Below, piece after piece: positions 1 through 7,833 of a stretch of 33,421 nt of DNA. The notes below the pieces were generated by a model, which was not told where the DNA came from, searched no databases, and saw nothing but the letters and a program-made list of their open reading frames with translations. Source of the stretch: Alphaproteobacteria bacterium (GTDB lineage: Bacteria > Pseudomonadota > Alphaproteobacteria > Paracaedibacterales > VGCI01); assembly GCA_016869075.1 (NCBI GenBank), contig VGEY01000012.1:1-33421 (forward strand), read 5' to 3'. The translations under genes were made by a program, and so were the position numbers. Numbering within the stretch: the first letter of the stretch is position 1; every line of letters starts with the position of its first letter.

Positions 1-81
1 GCTAGCAGGAAGAGTATTAAGAGATGCCCATTTCAAAAGTCAAATTTTTAAAGTGCCCATAATAAAATAAAGTTAATACAT

Positions 82-114
82 GGATTGCTTCGTCGCTTCG
101 CTCCTCGCAATGAC
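82..114. repeat. Intergenic palindromic repeat of the ATTGC...GCAAT type
   Basis: A 33-base GC-richer block in an AT-rich spacer. Its ends GGATTGC and GCAATGAC carry complementary arms ATTGC/GCAAT, and the centre holds the self-complementary core CGCTTCG. Read on the minus strand it has the GTCATTGCGAG...GAAGCAATCC form that recurs as a dispersed intergenic element in many bacterial genomes. I see only this copy in the window. It lies just downstream of the minus-strand gene ending at 152, so it may also fold in that transcript's 3' end. The rest of 1-151 shows nothing else I can name. Confidence 0.6.
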
Positions 115-151
115 AAAGAGAGAGGGGGCTCTGACAGTGAGAATGTGCAAC

Positions 152-1858
152 TTAAAGCGTCTCTTTATTTCTACTAAAGAAAATAAAGTATACTAGTTTG
201 TCGAAGCGTAAGAGATGATATAGATTATTAGCTTGTATATATTTATGTACTTCATCTTCGTTAAGCCCTACAAGATAACAGGTCTCAAGCATGTTGAGCA
301 CGCGGTCACGCTTATTGCCGGAATAATTGCTGCTGTCGGATCCATGCGGTGTTTCAAAAGTTATAGCAAACTGATGATCCCCCATACGCCACATCAAACT
401 GAATTCACTACCCCTCACAGGGGTGATCTGACCGCCAAGAAAGGCAGCAGCCTTCTTGAGTTCTGAATCGATGAGATGTGTCTTTATGGGATATTGGGCT
501 CTTAAAGCAGAAAGGCGTTGAAGGGCCTCTGTGCGTTCTTTTTGTTTATGATCAACTCTTCCAAGAAGGGATGGGGAGGCGGGCAGAAGAGAATGCTGCC
601 TTTGCGCTCGTGTTAGATCAGCAACGCCACGGGTTTTGATTCTTTCATGAGGGGCGACAGAAGTTTCTGTTGCTGTAGGTGTTGTCTGAGAAGTTTGAGT
701 TGAAGAAAAAGCCGTACTTGTAGAAATCATTGTACCTGTCTGTGGCGCAGTAGGGTGAAGAGTTTGGGTCCTTGATCTTCTCGGGCGTATATCTGGAAGT
801 GCGCTGTCCTCAGTATGAGGAATGCTTATTTTCTGAATAACAACGCGCCTCCAAGGGTAACTGAGGAAGTTTTTGAGAATAAGAAATTTACCCGTATAAA
901 CCCTTAAATTTCCCCATTCGAGGAGCATTCTATAAAGAACGCGATCACCGAGGCGAAAATTTTTTTGTGTAATATAAAAATCGTAAAGTTCGGGGCTTAT
1001 ATGCTCTAAGGCTCGTAATGTTTTTGGATCAAACCCCAATCCTCTTGCGAGTTGAGCAGATAGTCCTATCAAGGCATACCCATTTGCCATTTCAAAGAGA
1101 GGAACGTAGCCTCTTTGTGGAAAATCAGGGTGACCAAAGTAAGAGAGTTCTCGCACGTTATAGGCAAGTGTTGCAACAAAGTATGTCAAGAAAGTTGGTG
1201 TCATAATCGGCCAGCACAAAAAATCCCAGCTGTTGTGACAAGTCGTTCCTTTGGGAAGGGAAAAACTGAAAGGATTGGTTCCTCTTTCAAGCATTCCCAT
1301 AAGTCCCTGGTAGTACCCACTGATAAAATATGCTGTTAGAGCAGAATAGAGTACAAATCGTCCTGCCCGTGTTACGCGCGCCATTTCATGATTTCTCTGT
1401 TCAATAATTTGATTATAAGCTTCTTGGCGTTGGGGGCTTGGCCTTAATGAAGGCCCAAAAGCTTGACGAGCAACGGAAGGGGATCGCACGTGATCATAGA
1501 GAAGGTAAATTATATCAAACAGCGCATTTATCATAAGCCCTGTCCCCACCCATTGGCCCACAGTTAAAACCCGGGACTGTATACCACTTTCAGGGGTTAT
1601 ATTATCAGCGGTGAGAAATATAAGAATGCCTGCACCTGCCTTCGTAAAAGCGCGTTGCCACGTTGGGTGTTCATCGGGGGTGAAGATGCTGCTTACGGCA
1701 TCTCTTACAAAGGAAGATGCGGCTTGGAAATCTGAGTATCGCGGCGTTACATGCTCCGTGCGTTCTCTTTCGCCTTGTATTCCCTGAACTCCACTTATTA
1801 CAAATGTAATAAAAAAGAGGATTGTACTAATGCTTTTGTTCATGTGCTTTGCTTTCAT
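152..1858 (-). CDS. Uncharacterised polytopic membrane protein with C-terminal HicA-like module
   Basis: I do not recognise this 568-residue protein. It starts with a signal-like hydrophobic stretch (about residues 8-26). Further hydrophobic segments lie near 72-88, 98-120, 165-186 and 218-236. A basic, Ser/Thr/Pro-rich linker (about 350-410) follows. The last 120 residues form a separate soluble module with a GG, GSEFSL and FETPHG pattern that loosely recalls the double-stranded-RNA-binding fold of HicA toxins, but the catalytic histidine of HicA appears to be replaced. ATG codons at 1858 and 1843 are both possible. The promoter at 1873-1900 would leave only about 8 nt of leader before the first, so the second (MNKSIS) may be real. 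No Shine-Dalgarno is obvious for either. It is divergent from umuDC and alone on its strand. An envelope role is inferred only from topology. Confidence 0.75.
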   Translation of the reverse strand: MKAKHMNKSISTILFFITFVISGVQGIQGERERTEHVTPRYSDFQAASSFVRDAVSSIFTPDEHPTWQRAFTKAGAGILIFLTADNITPESGIQSRVLTVGQWVGTGLMINALFDIIYLLYDHVRSPSVARQAFGPSLRPSPQRQEAYNQIIEQRNHEMARVTRAGRFVLYSALTAYFISGYYQGLMGMLERGTNPFSFSLPKGTTCHNSWDFLCWPIMTPTFLTYFVATLAYNVRELSYFGHPDFPQRGYVPLFEMANGYALIGLSAQLARGLGFDPKTLRALEHISPELYDFYITQKNFRLGDRVLYRMLLEWGNLRVYTGKFLILKNFLSYPWRRVVIQKISIPHTEDSALPDIRPRRSRTQTLHPTAPQTGTMISTSTAFSSTQTSQTTPTATETSVAPHERIKTRGVADLTRAQRQHSLLPASPSLLGRVDHKQKERTEALQRLSALRAQYPIKTHLIDSELKKAAAFLGGQITPVRGSEFSLMWRMGDHQFAITFETPHGSDSSNYSGNKRDRVLNMLETCYLVGLNEDEVHKYIQANNLYHLLRFDKLVYFIFFSRNKETL

Positions 1859-1872
1859 TATGATTATTTCTG

Positions 1873-1900
1873 GTTATACTAGAAAAGAGTGCTTCGTCAA
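1873..1900 (-). promoter_or_regulatory. Sigma-70-like promoter of the 152-1858 gene
   Basis: On the minus strand a TTGACG -35 (1895-1900) is followed after 16 bases by a TATAAC -10 (1873-1878). Each hexamer matches consensus at five of six positions. The predicted start site near 1866 lies only about 8 nt before the ATG at 1858, implying a nearly leaderless message or use of the ATG at 1843. Confidence 0.5.
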
Positions 1901-2034
1901 TAAATATTTGGTTTCCTTCATTTAAATTTAGAGTGAATTTTATTCAAAAGAGAATGTTAGACAACGGGGACGTTTTGCTGCTATGATTAACGTACATATA
2001 TCAAAACAAGCCCATAAAAAGAGGAGGTTAAACA

Positions 2035-2505
2035 ATGGCACAAGGGAGAACATGGCCAAGAGGAAGGTATAACGCGCGGGAGCGCGGAGACAAAACCATA
2101 GCCAAGCGCTTTCTTTTTCCTTTCTATGCGCATCGCATATCTGCCGGGTTTCCTTCTCCTGCAGATGATTTTTTGGAGACAGCCTTAGATTTGAATCAGT
2201 ATTTAATTCGCCATCCTGCGGCAACTTTTTTTGTCAAAGTCGCGGGAGATTCTATGATTCAAGCAGGCATTCATAATAATGATATTCTGGTGGTGGACCG
2301 TTCCCTGGAAGCCAAGAGTGGGGCAATTGTCATTGCAGTTGTTAATGGTGAGCTGACTGTGAAGCGCCTTCGTATGGAGGGTCAAAAAGTGATTCTCAAA
2401 CCGGAGAATCCTGACTATCCTTCCCTGACTATTACGGAGGAAATGGCCTTCAGCATCTGGGGTGTGGTGACGTCTGTTATTCACGAATTTAAGGGGGGAT
2501 TATGA
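2035..2505 (+). CDS. umuD: UmuD-like S24 autoprotease subunit of DNA polymerase V
   Basis: A 156-residue member of the LexA/UmuD S24 peptidase family. After RecA-stimulated self-cleavage, UmuD' joins UmuC to form the mutagenic translesion polymerase. The sequence shows a cleavage-type Ala37-Gly38 bond (ISAGFPSP), nucleophile Ser73 in GDSM and general base Lys110 in TVKRL. The Ser-Lys spacing of 37 residues equals that of the E. coli protein (Ser60/Lys97). The N-terminal arm is slightly longer and rich in Arg. An AGGAGG at about 2022-2028 fixes the ATG. It overlaps umuC by 4 bases (ATGA), so translation is coupled. I found no alphaproteobacterial LexA box (GTTC-N7-GTTC) in the 176-base spacer upstream, so SOS control is not shown by the sequence. 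Confidence 0.93.
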   Translation: MAQGRTWPRGRYNARERGDKTIAKRFLFPFYAHRISAGFPSPADDFLETALDLNQYLIRHPAATFFVKVAGDSMIQAGIHNNDILVVDRSLEAKSGAIVIAVVNGELTVKRLRMEGQKVILKPENPDYPSLTITEEMAFSIWGVVTSVIHEFKGGL

Positions 2506-3770
2506 TCGGACTATTGGATGCTAATAATTTTTATGCATCCTGCGAGCGCGTGTTTCGCCCTGATTTAATGCATCAGCCCATTGCCATTCTTTCTAATAAC
2601 GATGGGTGCATCATTGCGCGTTCCCACGAAGTGAAAGCCTTGGGAATTCCTATGGGTGCTCCTTATTTTCAAGTTAAGAAGATTCTTGATCAACACCGTG
2701 CGGTCGTTTTTTCTTCCAATTTTTCTTTATACGGAGATATGTCTTGCCGCATGATGACTCTTTTAGACGCGCTCGTCCCCAGAATGGAGATTTATTCCAT
2801 TGATGAATCTTTCGTCGACTTTTCCGGTATTAAGGACATATCAAAACTCGTCCACCATATTAAAAACCACATATGGTACTCTCTTGGGATTCCTATTTCC
2901 ATTGGAGTTGGGGAGACAAAAACGCTTGCAAAGGTTGCCAATCAAGTGGCCAAGAGAAAGGGCAAGGGGCCTTCCGTTCATATTTTAAAAGGAGAAAGTG
3001 CCATCGATGAAGCCCTTCAAAATCTCACCGTGAGAGATATTTGGGGAATAGGGCGTCGCATGTCGGAACGTCTTCTGGGATTTGGCATTTATACGGGATT
3101 GCAACTTAAGCAGGTTGATCCACGCTGGATGCGGCGGCAGTTTACAGTCATGGGAGAAAGACTCGTTCAAGAGTTGAATGGGATATCTTGTTTAAGCCTT
3201 GAAGATGTTCGTGACCCTAAAAAGTCTATTCAAGTCTCACGCAGTTTTAGATCTCCCATTCGAGAGCTTGAAGACTTAAGGTCGGTGGTTGCTTCTTATG
3301 CAATGCGCTTGGGAGAAAAGTTACGAAGCGACGGATTGAGAACCAAGAATATCATGGTGCATATCCGCACCAATATCTTTCAAAAAAATAGTCCTCAGTA
3401 TAGAAATCACACAGTGGTCACTCTTCCGAATCCGGTGGAAGATGATATTAATCTTGTCAAAGCATGTACACGGGCATTGGAAGATATTTTTAAGGAAGGT
3501 TTTGGGTATCATAAAGCAGGGGTGATGGCCTTTGATCTTTTATCACAAGAGGACAATGTTCAATTTGATTTATTCTCTTCTCTTCCAACAGAGGATCAAG
3601 GGCGTAAAGAGCTTTTTCAGGCATTGGACTCTCTTAATAAGCGGTACGGGAGTGGGACTGTGTCCTTAGCGGCTTGCGGAAACAAACCAAGATGGAGAGA
3701 TGGAAAAAAGAATGTATCTCCCGCCTATACAACACGGTGGAAAGATCTTCCGAAGGTTTTTGCGAAGTAA
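2502..3770 (+). CDS. umuC: UmuC-like Y-family DNA polymerase (Pol V catalytic subunit)
   Basis: A 422-residue translesion polymerase of normal UmuC length. The palm metal ligands are Asp6 (LLDANNFYASCE) and Asp101-Glu102 (YSIDES), numbered exactly as in E. coli UmuC. SIGVGETKTLAKVAN and the helix-hairpin-helix region WGIGRRMSERL follow, then the little-finger domain. QFDLF at 354-358 is a clear beta-clamp binding motif. With UmuD' it copies past bulky lesions with low fidelity. It is co-transcribed with umuD (4-base overlap) and ends 15 bases before a convergent gene. Confidence 0.96.
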   Translation: MIGLLDANNFYASCERVFRPDLMHQPIAILSNNDGCIIARSHEVKALGIPMGAPYFQVKKILDQHRAVVFSSNFSLYGDMSCRMMTLLDALVPRMEIYSIDESFVDFSGIKDISKLVHHIKNHIWYSLGIPISIGVGETKTLAKVANQVAKRKGKGPSVHILKGESAIDEALQNLTVRDIWGIGRRMSERLLGFGIYTGLQLKQVDPRWMRRQFTVMGERLVQELNGISCLSLEDVRDPKKSIQVSRSFRSPIRELEDLRSVVASYAMRLGEKLRSDGLRTKNIMVHIRTNIFQKNSPQYRNHTVVTLPNPVEDDINLVKACTRALEDIFKEGFGYHKAGVMAFDLLSQEDNVQFDLFSSLPTEDQGRKELFQALDSLNKRYGSGTVSLAACGNKPRWRDGKKNVSPAYTTRWKDLPKVFAK

Positions 3771-3785
3771 TCAGGCAATCAAGAA

Positions 3786-4583
3786 TTATGCAGCCGATTC
3801 AGTATACCACTTGTGGGTTTCTGTTCTGGAAAGGGCGGCTACTCCATGGGCTTCAATAAAAGCCACGATGGCCCAGCGTGATAAGGGGCTGCCAATAACA
3901 GTTTCGTCAATTTGAATAACATCATGCCACCCTGGTTTCAGCTCATCCGTATCCATGATGGTTTTATGATTGCTTGAAAGCATAAAGATGGCATGGCCGT
4001 CTTTATGGGTGATGAGTTGTAAATCGTCAGGGCAGCTTCCAATTCTCAAACCCGGACAACTTTCTGAAATGGCGAGTGTAAAAGATCCAGCATCAAAATG
4101 TGGTTTTGCCAGGTTTTTTCCTGATTCTCGCCATTCATATTTTAAAAATCTTAGTTGGATGTGGACAAGGTCCGTGTCAAAAACTTTTGATGTGAGATGA
4201 GGGAATTTCAATTCAAGGGATTTTAAAATTTGGTAAACTGTTTTATAGGCCAAGTCCCAAATCGGTTGTGCTTTTGTGACAAAGTCATTCACAACCGGAT
4301 TCTCTTTGAGAAAGGGTCCATACTTTTTAAAAATTGCGGGATGAAAGTGAAAGAAGTCTTTATTGTCATTATAAATATGATCATCTGAATTACGGCGTTT
4401 AAATCCCACATCCCCGCGCCGGTGGAGGGGCGCAATTGTAAAGTCAATATGATTTTTAATAGAGTCCGGCTCCTCTAAAAATTTAAAAAATGCAGTGATA
4501 GCATCTTCTAAAATTGTGCGATCCATGGGGAAGGGAAGCTGAATGTAATATTGTTTTTTTAAAGTTTCAAAAATATCTTCCAT
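3786..4583 (-). CDS. 2-oxoglutarate/Fe(II)-dependent oxygenase (isopenicillin-N-synthase-like)
   Basis: A 265-residue protein with the facial triad of the Fe(II)/2OG dioxygenase superfamily: His162 and Asp164 in KPHFDAGSFTL, and distal His220 in GWHDV. Arg236 (SPLSRWAIV), 16 residues later, fits the 2-oxoglutarate-binding Arg of the H-x(n)-R-x-S layout. Similar soluble proteins oxidise small molecules or peptides, but the substrate cannot be read here. It starts 6 bases after dsbB on the same strand and is probably co-transcribed with it. An AAGAAG lies very close to the ATG. Oxygenase chemistry is fairly secure; pathway unknown. Confidence 0.8.
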   Translation of the reverse strand: MEDIFETLKKQYYIQLPFPMDRTILEDAITAFFKFLEEPDSIKNHIDFTIAPLHRRGDVGFKRRNSDDHIYNDNKDFFHFHPAIFKKYGPFLKENPVVNDFVTKAQPIWDLAYKTVYQILKSLELKFPHLTSKVFDTDLVHIQLRFLKYEWRESGKNLAKPHFDAGSFTLAISESCPGLRIGSCPDDLQLITHKDGHAIFMLSSNHKTIMDTDELKPGWHDVIQIDETVIGSPLSRWAIVAFIEAHGVAALSRTETHKWYTESAA

Positions 4584-4589
4584 GACTTC

Positions 4590-5114
4590 TTAGTTTTGAT
4601 CAGAAAGAGTGTTATTAGGTAGATAAAGACTTAAAGAAGTTAAAAAAGCAAGCCCGGCTTGAAGCAGGAGATTCCACACCGTGGCAGAAATTCCAAATAA
4701 GGCCCAAGAGATTTGATCACACCGCGGACGAGGGGTTTGAAGAAGTTGCTTACGAAAGTCTTCTAAGGTCATAGCATTTTGAATGCTTGAGCAGCTTTTA
4801 GGAGCTGCCCACCAATGTTGTTCCATGCCAGCATGATAAAAGGTGAGACCAATGCCGATTGATAATACAAGAAGTTGGGCTAAAACCCCTTTGTGGTCAG
4901 AGAAGAAACGGGTTTTTAAACTTAAGAGACCAACAACAATGAGTCCTGCATAAATGCACCGTTCATAAAGACAAAACTCACAGGGTAAAATTTTAAACCC
5001 ATATTCTGCTCCATAGGCAAAACCAAGAGACAGAACAGAGATGAGAATGAGAAAATAATGAATATGTTTGGTCGACAATTTGGCGCAGAGATTGTTCATA
5101 TATGCACACTTCAT
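4590..5114 (-). CDS. dsbB: DsbB-family disulfide bond formation protein
   Basis: A 174-residue, four-helix inner-membrane protein of DsbB size. In the family, DsbB reoxidises periplasmic DsbA and passes electrons to quinone. The first periplasmic loop carries Cys45-Glu-Phe-Cys48 in PCEFCLYER. The second loop carries Cys108 (KSCSS) and Cys132 (PRCDQISW), the expected second redox pair, and Arg52 follows the CxxC as usual. Hydrophobic segments lie near 19-35, 52-66, 78-95 and 138-163. ATG at 5114 is preferred because GAGG stands 9 bases upstream; an in-frame ATG at 5099 is the alternative. The Cys-rich secreted products at 16052 and 23545 could be clients, which is inference. Confidence 0.92.
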   Translation of the reverse strand: MKCAYMNNLCAKLSTKHIHYFLILISVLSLGFAYGAEYGFKILPCEFCLYERCIYAGLIVVGLLSLKTRFFSDHKGVLAQLLVLSIGIGLTFYHAGMEQHWWAAPKSCSSIQNAMTLEDFRKQLLQTPRPRCDQISWALFGISATVWNLLLQAGLAFLTSLSLYLPNNTLSDQN

Positions 5115-5157
5115 AATTGCTTACCTCATCACTTCTCACATTGTAAGTTTCTTTTGC

Positions 5158-5173
5158 CATGTAACGTGACATG
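5158..5173. promoter_or_regulatory. Inverted repeat upstream of dsbB, possible operator
   Basis: CATGT-AACGTG-ACATG is a 16-base interrupted palindrome 44 bases upstream of the dsbB start. Its size fits a dimeric regulator site, but no known consensus is recognised and chance is possible. Confidence 0.2.
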
Positions 5174-5200
5174 TCCTTTAGACGCACGCCACAGTCTTAT

Positions 5201-5230
5201 TTAAACATTACTCTTAGTAGGGGGTATAAT
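5201..5230 (+). promoter_or_regulatory. Possible promoter with perfect TATAAT
   Basis: A consensus TATAAT at 5225-5230 has a weak TTAAAC 18 bases upstream (5201-5206). It faces the 14-codon ORF at 5299 and the hairpin at 5361, and runs divergently from dsbB. Confidence 0.35.
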
Positions 5231-5298
5231 CAAGGGAGCATAAGAGAACCACCACAGTGAAGGGAGCTGTATTTTTTCTTAATAAGGATCAATAAACA

Positions 5299-5343
5299 AT
5301 GTTTAAAGCGATACGAACTTCTTTAGGACTGATGCTTACCTAA
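5299..5343 (+). CDS. Putative 14-residue small ORF
   Basis: ATG to TAA encodes MFKAIRTSLGLMLT, with AAGGA at 5284-5288 about 10 bases upstream. It lies about 60 bases after a TATAAT hexamer and is followed by a GC-rich hairpin (5361-5391). The N-terminus (Met-Phe-Lys, basic, then hydrophobic) looks like a tiny membrane peptide or the decayed start of a small lipoprotein gene. No family is recognised, and translation is not demonstrated. Confidence 0.25.
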   Translation: MFKAIRTSLGLMLT

Positions 5344-5360
5344 AGCAGTATAGAAACATT

Positions 5361-5391
5361 AAAAGCAGGGTGGTCTAAAGGCTACCCTGCT
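5361..5391 (-). terminator. Hairpin terminator overlapping the stop codon of the YqaA gene
   Basis: Complementary arms AGCAGGGT and ACCCTGCT enclose a loop of roughly 14 bases. On the minus strand the TAG stop of the upstream gene sits at the edge of the first arm and a TTTT run follows the second. The arm order is symmetric, so it may also end transcription coming from 5230 on the plus strand, though that side lacks a good U-tract. Confidence 0.5.
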
Positions 5392-5999
5392 AACATTTTA
5401 AGAGCGACAAACCCTAAAACTAATGTGATAAGCACTGCCCCCAAAATCCAGGGAAGAAATCGTTCAATGAACGTGCGGGCCCATTCTCCAAAATACCAAA
5501 GGAGACCGGCAAGCAGAAAAAAGCGGAAAGAACGTGCAATAATGGATGCAACGATGAAAGGGGCTAATTTCAAGCCAACTACGCCACTTGCGATGGTCAC
5601 CAGTTTAAAAGGAATGGGTGTTAACCCTTTAAGGGCAATGATCCAAAATCCCCATGTCTGGAAATCATTTTGAAATCGGCCAAAGGCGTCTTGTAAGTGA
5701 TACGTTTGAATAATCCATTCTCCAAGAGTTTCATATAAAAAGTACCCAATGGCATATCCGACAAGACCCCCCACAACAGAAGAAAGTGTGCACATAAAAG
5801 CAAGCCACCATGCTTTTGCTTTATCAGCTAAAATCATGGGAATGAGCATGAGATCAGGGGGGAGGGGGAAAAAAGAGCTCTCAGCAAAAGAAACAAGGTT
5901 GACAATCCAAACAGCTTTAGGCGTATTGGCAGATTGAATCGTCCAATCATAAAGCCTGCGCACGAGCGAAGGGGAGGCGGCAAGAGCTGTATTTGTCAT
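5382..5999 (-). CDS. YqaA/DedA-type (VTT/SNARE-associated) membrane protein
   Basis: A 205-residue integral membrane protein. Family hallmarks are FAESSFFPLPPDLMLIPM (about 38-55), with the acidic-proline re-entrant motif, and GLTPIPFKLVTIASG (about 124-138), the second Pro-containing re-entrant segment. Hydrophobic helices flank both, and a last one covers about 183-202. DedA-superfamily proteins are linked to phospholipid scrambling/flipping and membrane homeostasis; a substrate cannot be assigned here. Its ATG overlaps the lysS stop by 4 bases (ATGA), so it is translationally coupled to lysS. Transcription probably ends in the hairpin at its stop codon. Confidence 0.85.
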   Translation of the reverse strand: MTNTALAASPSLVRRLYDWTIQSANTPKAVWIVNLVSFAESSFFPLPPDLMLIPMILADKAKAWWLAFMCTLSSVVGGLVGYAIGYFLYETLGEWIIQTYHLQDAFGRFQNDFQTWGFWIIALKGLTPIPFKLVTIASGVVGLKLAPFIVASIIARSFRFFLLAGLLWYFGEWARTFIERFLPWILGAVLITLVLGFVALKMLAG

Positions 6000-7627
6000 G
6001 ATTTTACTCTCTGGCTAGGTGTATCAAGAGACTGATTTACTTTCTCTTCAATGAGAGCAATGGTCTCCTTGACGCCATACAAAGCGATGAAGGACCATAT
6101 GCGCGGTCCTTCTGGTTGTCCCAGCAAAACTTGATAGAGCATAGAAAACCAATCGCGTAAATTTTCATAAGAGTGGCGTTTACCGATCTCATAAACGAGC
6201 GTTTTAAGCTCCTCAGTGTCACCATTTGGCCCAAGTGTCCTTAATGTTTCTTTTAATTCAATTAAGGCCGCTTTTTCTTTGTCATCGGGAGAGCGATAAA
6301 CTTTAGAGGGGAGAATAAAATCATGATAATAGTGAATTGCATGGTCGATGAGACGTGCTAAAAAGGGCGTAGATTCGGGAGATGCTGTTGGTTGATAACG
6401 CGTCACAAATCCCCACAAAATAGAGGCCTCTTCAGCATTACACACGGAGGCCAAATTTAGAAGCAGTGTGAATGTAAGGGAGCTTTCTAATGTAGGAGGA
6501 TGTCCTGCATGAACATGCCAAACAGGATTCTCAAGCTGTTGGTCAGTTGGTTGTTCTGTGTACTTGGTTACCCATGTCAAATAATCGTCCACATGGCGCG
6601 GGATCACATCAAAATAAAGACGTTTAGCTTTACGAGGAGACTGATACATATAGTAGGATAAGCTCTCCCAAGGGGCATATTTCAACCATTCCTCGATGGT
6701 CAGACCATTTCCTTTTGATTTAGATATCTTTTGACCATGCTCATCTAAAAACAGCTCATAGGTTAGATTCTCAGGAGGGCGTCCTCCTAAAATATGCGTG
6801 ATTTGACTCGACAGGCGTACAGAATCAATGAGGTCTTTGCCAGACATTTCATAATCAACATCAAAGGCGCGCCACCGCATTCCCCAGTCTGCTTTCCATT
6901 GAAGCTTACAATGCCCTCCTGTTATGGGAACTTCAACAGTCTGGCCAGTTTTTGGGTCAAGATACGTAACGGTGAAGGCCTCCATATCTCGGCTAATGAT
7001 GGGAACTTGTAAGACGTGCCCCGTTTGGGGACAAATAGGGAGAAATGGACTGTAAGTTGCCCGTCTCTCTTCACCAAGGGTGGGTAAAATGACAGCGATT
7101 ACTTCATCATAATGTTGAAGAACAAGCTTTAATGTTTCATCAAATCGTCCACTCTTATACCACTCAGTGGAACTTTGAAATTCATAATCAAACCCGAATG
7201 AATCTAAAAACTGACACAACATGGCATTATTATGATGCCCAAAGCTTTCAAAGCGACCAAATGGGTCAGGAATTTGGGTAAGTGGCTTGCCTATATGCTG
7301 TGCAAGCATCGCTTGATTGGGGACATTATCGGGGACCTTACGAAGTCCATCCATATCATCTGAAAAAGCAAAGAGGCGTGTCGGAATATCACTTAGGACT
7401 TGAAAAGCGTGACGGACCATGCAGCTGCGTGCGACTTCTCCAAATGTTCCAATATGCGGCAAGCCAGAGGGTCCATAGCCAGTTTCCAGGAGTACGTATC
7501 CTTTTGAAGGTGTCTGGTTATGGATGCGGTGAAGAATACGCCGGGCTTCTTCAAAAGGCCAAGCTTTTGCGTGCATGCCGGCTTCGCGCCATTGCTGCCA
7601 ATTTTCCTGCAAAATTTTTATAGTCAC
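5996..7627 (-). CDS. lysS: Class I (archaeal-type) lysyl-tRNA synthetase
   Basis: A 543-residue cytosolic enzyme charging tRNA-Lys with lysine. Class I signatures are present: His58-Ile-Gly in the HIGH-type motif (SGLPHIGT) and KISKS at 300-304 in the KMSKS loop. This is the Rossmann-fold form typical of archaea, spirochaetes and most alphaproteobacteria, unrelated to E. coli class II LysS. The start codon is GTG at 7627, supported by AGAAGGA about 6 bases upstream. The first in-frame ATG (residue 18) would remove part of the domain start. It is followed by the coupled YqaA-type gene and is divergent from gapR. No second LysRS is seen in the window. Confidence 0.96.
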   Translation of the reverse strand: MTIKILQENWQQWREAGMHAKAWPFEEARRILHRIHNQTPSKGYVLLETGYGPSGLPHIGTFGEVARSCMVRHAFQVLSDIPTRLFAFSDDMDGLRKVPDNVPNQAMLAQHIGKPLTQIPDPFGRFESFGHHNNAMLCQFLDSFGFDYEFQSSTEWYKSGRFDETLKLVLQHYDEVIAVILPTLGEERRATYSPFLPICPQTGHVLQVPIISRDMEAFTVTYLDPKTGQTVEVPITGGHCKLQWKADWGMRWRAFDVDYEMSGKDLIDSVRLSSQITHILGGRPPENLTYELFLDEHGQKISKSKGNGLTIEEWLKYAPWESLSYYMYQSPRKAKRLYFDVIPRHVDDYLTWVTKYTEQPTDQQLENPVWHVHAGHPPTLESSLTFTLLLNLASVCNAEEASILWGFVTRYQPTASPESTPFLARLIDHAIHYYHDFILPSKVYRSPDDKEKAALIELKETLRTLGPNGDTEELKTLVYEIGKRHSYENLRDWFSMLYQVLLGQPEGPRIWSFIALYGVKETIALIEEKVNQSLDTPSQRVKS

Positions 7628-7833
7628 AAAATTTCCTTCTCTCTAGATAAGGATGTATACCATAGATTGAGTAACATGGGAAAGCTCGCAATGCTTATAA
7701 TACACAGTTCTCCTACAAATATTTACAAAATATATCTTAAATGAGTTGCAAAAAGCGTCGAAGACTGTTAATTCAAATACCTGATTCCTATCATAATGTA
7801 AATTAAATCTGTTTTCATGAAAGGGGAAAAAGT

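Noticed and set aside
1859..2034. LexA operator before umuD
   Set aside because: Neither GTTC-N7-GTTC nor a CTG-N10-CAG palindrome could be found.
7282..7623. Plus-strand open frame of 113 codons opposite lysS
   Set aside because: It is fully antisense to the conserved HIGH region of lysyl-tRNA synthetase and has no protein-like features.
7685..7694. CTCGCAATGC as a second copy of the repeat at 82-114
   Set aside because: Only about nine bases match and there is no opposing arm, so chance is sufficient.
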